NCBI GenBank assembly: GCA_900471925.1
Contig: UCGV01000046.1
Location: forward strand, 1-37,728
Length of the DNA: 37,728 nt
Direction: 5' to 3'
Source: Hyphomicrobiales bacterium
GTDB lineage: Bacteria; Pseudomonadota; Alphaproteobacteria; Rhizobiales; Rhizobiaceae
The notes under the pieces are model-generated. The model saw nothing but the letters and a program-made list of their open reading frames with translations. It had not been told where the DNA came from and did not search any database. Each line of letters begins with the position of its first letter. Position 1 is the first letter of the stretch. Both the position numbers and the translations under genes were made by a program. Below, one piece after another: positions 32,454 through 37,728 of this stretch.

Positions 32454-33152
32454 ATGAGCAGCGACCCAGCCGAGACAGTTTCCAGCGTGGACCGCGTCAT
32501 GCGCGGGCGCTTTGCCAACCGCTTCTATCTCGATGCGCCGGTGGCGCTTGAAACCGTCAGGGAGATCGTCGAGGTGGCGCGTCATGCCGGAACGGGTGCG
32601 AATGTGCAGCCCTGGCATGTGCATCTGCTGGCGGGCGAGGCGCGGGCATCGCTCGTTGCCGCCCTCGGCGCCGCGCATGAGACGGAGGCCGATGCGCATC
32701 GCGCCGAATATACATACCTGCCGAACGATCTGCCGGAACCCTATGCCGCGCGCCGGCGCGAATTCGGCGCCGTCTTCTATGGCGGGCTCGGCATTGCGCC
32801 TGATGACCACGCGGCGCGGGCGCGCAACACGGCGCGGAATTACCGGTTCTTCGATGCGCCTGTCGGCCTGATCTTCACGATCGACCGGCGGCTGGAGAAG
32901 GGCAGCTTTCTCGATCTCGGCATGTTCATCCAGAACATCATGCTGGCGGCGGGGGCGCGCGGGCTTGCCACCTGCGCCCAGGAATTCTTCTCCCGCTACC
33001 ACGCCGTCATCCGCAGCGCGCTTTCGCTTGCCCCGGAACAGATGGTGGTCTGCGGCATGTCGATGGGCTTCGGCGATCCGGACTGGGCCGCCCGCCGTCC
33101 GCACATGCCGAAGGCGGCGGTCGATGAGATCGCCTCTTTCCACGGCTTCTGA
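32454..33152 (+). CDS. Nitroreductase, PnbA-like
   Basis: This 232-aa protein has the FMN nitroreductase fold. RGRFANRFYLDAPV, near residue 17, gives the RSxRxF-type FMN contact; ARHAGTGANVQPWHVHLLAG is the conserved SxxNxQPW pattern. DLGMFIQNIMLAAGARGLATCAQEFFS and CGMSMGFGDPDW form the dimer and FMN-binding parts. With the DUF4863 gene next to it, the likely reaction is four-electron reduction of 4-nitrobenzoate (or a related nitroaromatic) to the hydroxylamine. ATG 32454 is used. The lyase gene starts 18 bp downstream. Confidence 0.88.
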   Translation: MSSDPAETVSSVDRVMRGRFANRFYLDAPVALETVREIVEVARHAGTGANVQPWHVHLLAGEARASLVAALGAAHETEADAHRAEYTYLPNDLPEPYAARRREFGAVFYGGLGIAPDDHAARARNTARNYRFFDAPVGLIFTIDRRLEKGSFLDLGMFIQNIMLAAGARGLATCAQEFFSRYHAVIRSALSLAPEQMVVCGMSMGFGDPDWAARRPHMPKAAVDEIASFHGF

Positions 33153-33169
33153 CGTCAGGAGGATTTGAC

Positions 33170-33718
33170 ATGAGTGACCGCGACACGCTGATCGAAACGG
33201 CGATCACGCTGATCGAAGAGATCAAGGACAGGACGCCCGGCGCTGAGATGGAGCGCTGGCTGAACGAGACGCATGGGCCGGGCAGTCCGCTTTATGAAGA
33301 GCTGGCACGGCTCATCCGCAAGGGTGTCGAAGAGGGCTGGGCCGCCAATACCGAGATCGCCGGGCGGCACTACCGCCGCAGCCGTCTGCTCGAACCCTGC
33401 GAGCGCTCGCGCTATTTCAGCCTGACGACCGTCTACATGGACAGCCGCGTCGGCGGCGCCGTGCCCGATGGCGTGTTCCGGGGCGATTATCACCTGCACC
33501 CTTACGGCGAATTCAATCTCGTCGTGCCGCTGGAGCCGGGTGCCGAATTGATGGGGCCGCTCGGCTGGCGCCATGCCGGATGGACGGCACCGGCACCCGG
33601 CAGCCACCACTATCCCGAGGCAAGGGGCGGGGCGCTGATCGCCTTCTTCCTCCTGCCGTCGGGCCGCATCTCCTACGACATCGAAGCCCCCGCTTTCACG
33701 GAAGGAGCAGCATCATGA
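33170..33718 (+). CDS. 4-hydroxylaminobenzoate lyase-like protein (PnbB, DUF4863)
   Basis: This 182-aa protein fits DUF4863, the family of the 4-hydroxylaminobenzoate lyase PnbB. Conserved parts are AEMERWLNETHGPGSPLYEELARLIRKGVEEGWAA, YFSLTTVYMDSRVGGAVPDG, FRGDYHLHPYGEFNLVVPLEPGAEL and SHHYPEARGGALIAFFLLPSGRISY, with several His residues in a cupin-like barrel. The known reaction turns 4-hydroxylaminobenzoate into protocatechuate and ammonia. ATG 33170 follows AGGAGG. Its stop overlaps the next start (ATGA). The exact substrate of this copy is inferred from the family and the neighbouring nitroreductase. Confidence 0.82.
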   Translation: MSDRDTLIETAITLIEEIKDRTPGAEMERWLNETHGPGSPLYEELARLIRKGVEEGWAANTEIAGRHYRRSRLLEPCERSRYFSLTTVYMDSRVGGAVPDGVFRGDYHLHPYGEFNLVVPLEPGAELMGPLGWRHAGWTAPAPGSHHYPEARGGALIAFFLLPSGRISYDIEAPAFTEGAAS

Positions 33719-34167
33719 GCCCGAGGCTGGATTACAATGCCGCGTCACCAGCAGGCATGAAGACACTCGCCGGCGTCTACGCCCATATTGGCAGGTGCGG
33801 CCTTTCGAAATCGCTGGTCGATCTCGTCTATCTCCGCGTCTCGCAGATCAACGGCTGCGCCTATTGCATCGACATGCATTCCCGTGACCTCTTGAAGGAC
33901 GGGATCGAGATCGAAAAGCTCGTGCTGCTGCCGGTCTGGCGCGAAGGCGGCGCGCTGTTCAGCGCCGAGGAGCGCGCAGCACTCGCATGGGCCGAGACGG
34001 TGACGCGGGTGGCGGAAACCGGCGTGCCCGACGAGGATCATGCCGCAGCCGCGGCCGTTTTCGACGGCCAGCAGCTGACGGATCTCACCATCGCGATCGG
34101 ACTGATGAATGCCTATAACCGGCTGGCGATCAGCTTTCGCGCCACGCCGGATGCCGTGAAGGGATGA
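33715..34167 (+). CDS. AhpD-like carboxymuconolactone decarboxylase-family protein
   Basis: This 150-aa protein has the AhpD/CMD helical fold with the redox motif NGCAYCIDMHSRD (CxxCxxxH, about residues 44-52) and SKSLVDLVYLRVSQ before it. Such proteins often act as alkylhydroperoxidase-like disulfide reductases. ATG 33715 overlaps the lyase stop, with GGAAGGAG just before; an upstream frame start at 33580 is not needed. It lies in the nitroaromatic operon, where it might guard against peroxides or reactive hydroxylamines, which is only an inference. Confidence 0.88.
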   Translation: MSPRLDYNAASPAGMKTLAGVYAHIGRCGLSKSLVDLVYLRVSQINGCAYCIDMHSRDLLKDGIEIEKLVLLPVWREGGALFSAEERAALAWAETVTRVAETGVPDEDHAAAAAVFDGQQLTDLTIAIGLMNAYNRLAISFRATPDAVKG

Positions 34168-34174
34168 GGGCGCC

Positions 34175-34825
34175 ATGGCCGCTATTTCCGCAGTGAAGAT
34201 ACCCGACAGCAGGCTCGCCCGCGATGTCACCCAGTTCATCCGCGATACGGAAGACGACCTGCTGTTCTTCCATTCCAGCCGCGTCTTCTGCTGGGGCGCG
34301 CTGGCCGGAGAGGCACGGAACCTGCTGTTCGATGCCGAGCTGCTCTATGTCGCCGCCATGTTCCACGATCTCGGGCTGACGGCAGCCTATCGTGACAGCC
34401 CTCTGCGCTTCGAGGTGGATGGCGCCAATGCCGCCCGCGATTTCCTGCGCGCCTATGACATTGCCGAGGCCGATATGGACAGGGTCTGGAACGCGGTGGC
34501 GCTGCACACCACGCCGGGCATTCCCGAGCATATGCATGCGGAAATATTCCTCGTGCAGGCCGGTGCCGGCATGGATGTCGCCGGCCGGGGATATGAAGGC
34601 TTCGGCGACGAGGAGCGGGCGGCGGTTCTCGCCTCTTATCCGCGTGCAGCCGGCTTCGGCCATGCGATGATCGATGCCTTCTACGAGGGCATGAAGGCGC
34701 GGCCGCAGACCACGTTCGGCACGTTCAACGATGATTTCCTGGCGCACAAGGATCCGCATTTTCAGCGCGTCGATCTCTGCTCGATCATCCTGCATTCGCC
34801 GTGGGAGCATTGCGGCGGGCACTGA
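34175..34825 (+). CDS. HD-domain protein (cyanamide hydratase-like)
   Basis: This 216-aa protein has an HD domain with metal ligands H33 (LFFHSSRVFCWG), H64 and D65 (LYVAAMFHDLGL), then HTTPGIPEHMHAE and the conserved end TFGTFNDDFLAHKDPHF. The HSSRV...W arrangement is that of the family containing the yeast cyanamide hydratase Ddi2. The substrate here is not known; hydration of a nitrile-like or cyanamide compound is possible. ATG 34175 starts 8 bp after the AhpD-like stop, so the four genes from the nitroreductase form one operon. Confidence 0.85.
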   Translation: MAAISAVKIPDSRLARDVTQFIRDTEDDLLFFHSSRVFCWGALAGEARNLLFDAELLYVAAMFHDLGLTAAYRDSPLRFEVDGANAARDFLRAYDIAEADMDRVWNAVALHTTPGIPEHMHAEIFLVQAGAGMDVAGRGYEGFGDEERAAVLASYPRAAGFGHAMIDAFYEGMKARPQTTFGTFNDDFLAHKDPHFQRVDLCSIILHSPWEHCGGH

Positions 34826-34905
34826 TGCGCGCCGGCGGTGGTTGTCGCTGCCGCCGCCAGCTGCTAGGTGCAGCCCTTGTGCCACCGGGCGCCCAAGGAG
34901 ACAGC

Positions 34906-35004
34906 GTGAAAAACCCGATCTTCCTCGTCATCATCTGCGGCTTCGTGCTGATCTCGATCGCCGGCCTTACCATCAGCTCCGCACGGCTGATCGGCCTGTT
35001 CTAG
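34906..35004 (+). CDS. Small membrane peptide, 32 aa
   Basis: GTG 34906 has a strong AAGGAG 6 nt upstream. It encodes a 32-residue peptide that is almost all one membrane helix (FLVIICGFVLISIAGLTI), with a positively charged start (KNP) and a short SSARLIGLF tail. It could be a genuine small membrane protein. Alternatively, its sequence resembles the first helix of an MFS transporter, so it could be a remnant of a lost transporter gene. Its location 80 bp after the nitroaromatic operon is compatible with either. Confidence 0.5.
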   Translation: MKNPIFLVIICGFVLISIAGLTISSARLIGLF

Positions 35005-35012
35005 GCCTAGGC

Positions 35013-35039
35013 GCCAGCCGGCAAGCGCCGGTGCCTGGC
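35013..35039. terminator. Possible terminator hairpin after the small membrane peptide gene
   Basis: GCCAG-CCGGC (35013-35022) pairs with GCCGG and CTGGC (35027-35031 and 35035-35039) around an AAGC loop, with a 3-nt bulge. No T-run follows in the plus direction; it may still be a factor-dependent or bidirectional end point between the convergent genes. Confidence 0.4.
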
Positions 35040-35076
35040 TCCAGCTTCTATGTGGGTGAGGGGGCGGGGATATCCG

Positions 35077-35256
35077 TCAGCGGAATTTGGGTTCGCGGCG
35101 GGCGTTGTGCAGGAGTTCGCTGGCGGTGGCAAAGCAGCCGAAGAGCTGCAACAGGCGCTTTTCCTCCTGGCTGTCCAGGCGGTGGCGGGCGCAAAATTCG
35201 GTGACCGACCAGACCTTGGTCAGGGCATCGACATCAGCAGGCTCTACGCGTTCCAT
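35077..35256 (-). CDS. Small conserved-looking protein, 59 aa
   Basis: ATG 35256 is preceded by a perfect AAGGAGG at 8-9 nt. The 59-residue protein starts MERVEPADVDALTKVWSV and ends NARREPKFR, is soluble and mostly helical with balanced charge, and contains two Cys. Codon use resembles that of the neighbouring genes. I do not know a family, but a strong ribosome binding site and helical, globular-looking sequence support a real gene. It is divergent from the histidine kinase gene and convergent with the upstream small peptide gene. Confidence 0.65.
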   Translation of the reverse strand: MERVEPADVDALTKVWSVTEFCARHRLDSQEEKRLLQLFGCFATASELLHNARREPKFR

Positions 35257-35477
35257 GGCTTGAGTCCTCCTTCATGGTGAAGATACCGTTACTGTGGGGG
35301 AAATGGCGACTAACGAAAAAGGATTAGTCAGGGAGATGCTGCACTGCGGTGCGGGGCCAAGGGCTGGGTGAGAACAGAGAAAACTTCCCCCACCATCCCA
35401 TTGCAACCAAATGCCCGCGAACTAGTTTCCCCGTCTGCCGCCGCCGCGGTGCCCGCAGGTCGCAGAAGGTTGTTTTC

Positions 35478-37637
35478 TTGAATCAAGACATTTCATCGCT
35501 CTCCCGGCAGGAACTTGAAGACGAAATCCGGCATCTGAGGGCGGGGCATCCCTCTTCGCGGGAGAGCCGCGACAGGCTCGTCATCGCCGAGGATGCGCTG
35601 GTTCGCAGTGAATCCCGCTACCGTGCCATTTTCGAGGCGATCGACGACGGCTTCTGCATCATCGAGTTCATCGATGGCCCCGAGGGGCCGCTCAGCGATT
35701 ATGTGCATATCGAGGCCAATTCCGGTTATGAGCGGCATACCGGCATTTCCGGCATCATCGGCAAGCGGCTGCGCGAGATCGAGCCCGACAATGCCGGCCA
35801 GTGGCTGGATCTTTATGGCGGCGTGCTGGCGTCAGGCCAGGCGATCCGCTTCGAGCAGCATTTCGTGGCGGTGAACCGCTATATCGAGGTTTCCGCCTCG
35901 CGCATGGAGCCGGCGAGCCTCAGGCAGGTTTCGGTGCTCTTCCGCGATATCACCGCCCGGCGACGCGCCGAGGCCGCCCTTCGCGAAAGCGAGGAGATCG
36001 CCCGCGAGGCCGTGCAGCGCGTGCAGATGGCGCTTGCCGCCGGCGCCATTATCGGCACCTGGCTCTGGGATGTGCCGGCCAATCGCTTCACGGTCGACGA
36101 GGCTTTCGCCCGCGCCTTCGGCCTCGATCCGGCGCTGGGGCGCAGCGGCCTCAGCCTGGAACAGGTGATCGAAACCGTGCATCCCGATGACAAGGCGGGG
36201 CTTGCAACAGCGATCGGCAATGCGCTCGTCCAGGGCGGCACCTATGCGCACCAGTACCGCACGCGCCGTGCCGACGGGAACTATTACTGGCTGGAGGCCA
36301 ATGGCCGCGTCGAGCTTTCGCCGGAGGGTAAACCGACCAGCTTTCCCGGCGTGCTGCTCGATATCGAGGCGCGCCGTGCCGTGGAGGCCGAGCGCGACCG
36401 GGCGGCGGCGGCATTGCGCAGCCTCAACGATACGCTGGAGCAGCGGGTGAGCGAGCGTACGGCCGAGCTGATGCGCGCCGAGGAGCAGCTGCGCCATTCA
36501 CAGAAGATGGAGGCCGTGGGCCAGCTCACGGGTGGCCTCGCGCATGATTTCAACAATCTGCTCGCCGGCATTTCCGGCTCGCTGGAACTGATGCAGACGC
36601 GGCTGGCGCAAGGGCGCATCGCCGATCTCGATCGTTATCTCACCGCCGCGCAAGGGGCGGCCAAGCGTGCGGCGGGGCTGACGCAGCGCCTGCTTGCCTT
36701 CTCCCGCCGCCAGACGCTCGATCCGAAACCGGCCGCGCTCAACCGGCTGGTTTCGGGCATGCAGGATCTGATCACCCGCAGCGTCGGCCCGATGATAGCG
36801 GTGGAGACGGCCCTTGCCGGCGGGCTCTGGGCGACCTTCGTCGATACCGGGCAGCTGGAAAACGCGCTGCTCAATCTCTGCCTCAATGCCCGCGATGCCA
36901 TGCCGGAAGGCGGCAAGCTCACCATCGAGACCGCCAATCGCTGGTTCGACGAGCGGGCGGCCCGCCAGCGCGGGCTGGCCCCGGGCCAATATGTCTCGCT
37001 CTGCGTCAGCGATACCGGCACCGGCATGTCATCCGATGTCATCGAGCGCGCCTTCGATCCGTTCTTCACCACCAAGCCGATCGGCCAGGGCACCGGCCTC
37101 GGCCTTTCCATGGTGCATGGTTTTGCCGGTCAATCGGGCGGCACGGCGCGCATCTATTCGGAAGTCGGCAAGGGCACGATGATCTGCATCTACCTGCCTC
37201 GCCATGTCGGCGAGGCCGGCCACGAGGAGGAGGAAGAGACCGACACGGCGACGGCAGAGCCCGCCGCCGGCTCCGCATCCATCCTCGTCGTCGACGACGA
37301 TCCGCTGGTGCGCATGGTGGCGGTCGAAATCCTGCAGGAACTCGGTTACCGCGTGCTCGAAGCCGGCGATGGCCCCTCGGCCATGCGCATCCTCAACACC
37401 GGCCAGCCGATCGACCTCCTCATCACCGATGTTGGCCTGCCCGGCGGCATGAACGGCCGCCAACTCGCCGACGCCGTGCGCGTCAGCCGGCCGGAGCTAC
37501 GGGTGCTGTTCATCACCGGCTATGCGGAAAATGCCGTGCTGAACCACGGACATCTGGAGCACGGGATGCAGGTGATGACGAAGCCGTTCCTCAGCGACGC
37601 TTTCGGGCGGCGGGTGCGGGATTTGCTGGGGAAGTAG
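35478..37637 (+). CDS. Hybrid sensor histidine kinase (PAS-PAS-HisKA-HATPase-REC)
   Basis: At 719 aa this cytosolic hybrid kinase has two PAS domains (about residues 45-165 and 185-300), a coiled coil (300-345), HisKA with the phospho-acceptor H356 (GGLAHDFNNLL), HATPase with NLCLNARDAMPEGG, SDTGTGM and FFTTKPIGQGTGLGLSMV, and a C-terminal receiver with D651 (LLITDVGLPGGMNG). No membrane segment is present, so it probably senses an intracellular signal through the PAS domains. TTG 35478 is preferred: AGAAGG lies 8 nt before it, and the longer frame from GTG 35349 gives 43 residues that do not look like protein. No cognate response regulator gene is in the window; the attached receiver could act alone or by relay. 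Confidence 0.88.
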   Translation: MNQDISSLSRQELEDEIRHLRAGHPSSRESRDRLVIAEDALVRSESRYRAIFEAIDDGFCIIEFIDGPEGPLSDYVHIEANSGYERHTGISGIIGKRLREIEPDNAGQWLDLYGGVLASGQAIRFEQHFVAVNRYIEVSASRMEPASLRQVSVLFRDITARRRAEAALRESEEIAREAVQRVQMALAAGAIIGTWLWDVPANRFTVDEAFARAFGLDPALGRSGLSLEQVIETVHPDDKAGLATAIGNALVQGGTYAHQYRTRRADGNYYWLEANGRVELSPEGKPTSFPGVLLDIEARRAVEAERDRAAAALRSLNDTLEQRVSERTAELMRAEEQLRHSQKMEAVGQLTGGLAHDFNNLLAGISGSLELMQTRLAQGRIADLDRYLTAAQGAAKRAAGLTQRLLAFSRRQTLDPKPAALNRLVSGMQDLITRSVGPMIAVETALAGGLWATFVDTGQLENALLNLCLNARDAMPEGGKLTIETANRWFDERAARQRGLAPGQYVSLCVSDTGTGMSSDVIERAFDPFFTTKPIGQGTGLGLSMVHGFAGQSGGTARIYSEVGKGTMICIYLPRHVGEAGHEEEEETDTATAEPAAGSASILVVDDDPLVRMVAVEILQELGYRVLEAGDGPSAMRILNTGQPIDLLITDVGLPGGMNGRQLADAVRVSRPELRVLFITGYAENAVLNHGHLEHGMQVMTKPFLSDAFGRRVRDLLGK

Positions 37638-37697
37638 GGGATTTGTAGTTCGACAGACGTGGTCTCCCGTATGTGGCGTGGCTTACAGTATATGGCG

Positions 37698-37728
37698 CGA
37701 CATCCCAGCCTCCGTCATTCCCTCCTCG
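37698..37728. repeat. Partial second copy of the MITE-like repeat, cut by the window end
   Basis: The last 31 bases, with GACATCCCAGCCTCC and GTCATTCC, align with 26222-26252 (GACAACCCCAACCTCC and CTCATTCC) at most positions, including the outer end of the left arm. The palindromic core would lie beyond the window. The intergenic 37638-37697 before it shows nothing else. Confidence 0.5.

Noticed and set aside
35303..35371. 22-codon plus-strand frame before the histidine kinase gene
   Set aside because: It is very short, has only a weak ribosome binding site and no recognisable sequence.

Overview
The window looks like a chromosomal or large-replicon segment of an alphaproteobacterium of the Rhizobiales, most likely Rhizobiaceae. 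It is GC-rich and densely coding. Three promoters of iron-uptake genes carry the exact TGA-N9-TCA pattern known as the RirA (IRO) box. There is a FecI/FecR-type siderophore locus and a rhizobial-looking intergenic inverted repeat. The species cannot be named from sequence alone. I see no rRNA, tRNA or CRISPR array.

Layout. (1) 292-2833, minus: a nitrilase-fold protein without its catalytic Lys and Cys, an unrecognised 147-aa protein, and the C-terminal half of elongation factor G (domains III-V, no GTPase domain). (2) 3111-11842, plus: a siderophore locus with a PvdE/SyrD-like exporter, an ECF sigma factor, FecR, a TonB-dependent receptor with an STN domain, a Tat-exported FhuD-like binding protein and a FhuB-like double permease. 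No ATPase for the importer and no siderophore synthesis genes are present. (3) 11876-14575: a PdxI/YdbC-like aldo/keto reductase divergent from a LysR regulator, then a VOC protein behind a near-perfect 29-bp palindrome. (4) 14619-23678: a T7/podovirus-type tail and DNA-ejection module on the minus strand (gp11-, gp12-, gp13-, gp14-like proteins plus an 827-aa internal virion protein with a degenerate CHAP-like domain). A small tail-associated-looking gene lies further downstream, beyond a host-type alpha/beta hydrolase and near a GNAT gene. No capsid, portal, terminase, lysis or integrase gene is present.

(5) 23812-25689: a LysR regulator and a short-chain dehydrogenase, each preceded by the same ATTCC-N5-GGAAT dyad, ending in a clear rho-independent terminator. 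(6) 25701-26512: a small membrane protein and a MITE-like inverted-repeat element; a partial second copy runs off the right end of the window. (7) 26513-31309, minus: a ferric iron ABC importer (ATPase, then an IRO box, binding protein, permease) and a methyltransferase. (8) 31347-34825: a LysR regulator divergent from a PnbA-like nitroreductase, a PnbB-like (DUF4863) hydroxylaminobenzoate lyase, an AhpD-like protein and an HD-domain protein, which looks like a nitroaromatic catabolic operon. (9) 34906-37637: two very small genes (32 and 59 aa) and a hybrid histidine kinase.

Working together: the sigma/anti-sigma/receptor set probably senses an extracellular ferric siderophore and induces its uptake, with RirA repression under iron sufficiency. 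The Fbp-type importer probably belongs to the same iron regulon. The strongest candidates for undescribed biology are the cluster of catalytically disabled proteins at the left end and the apparently intact but isolated podovirus ejection module.
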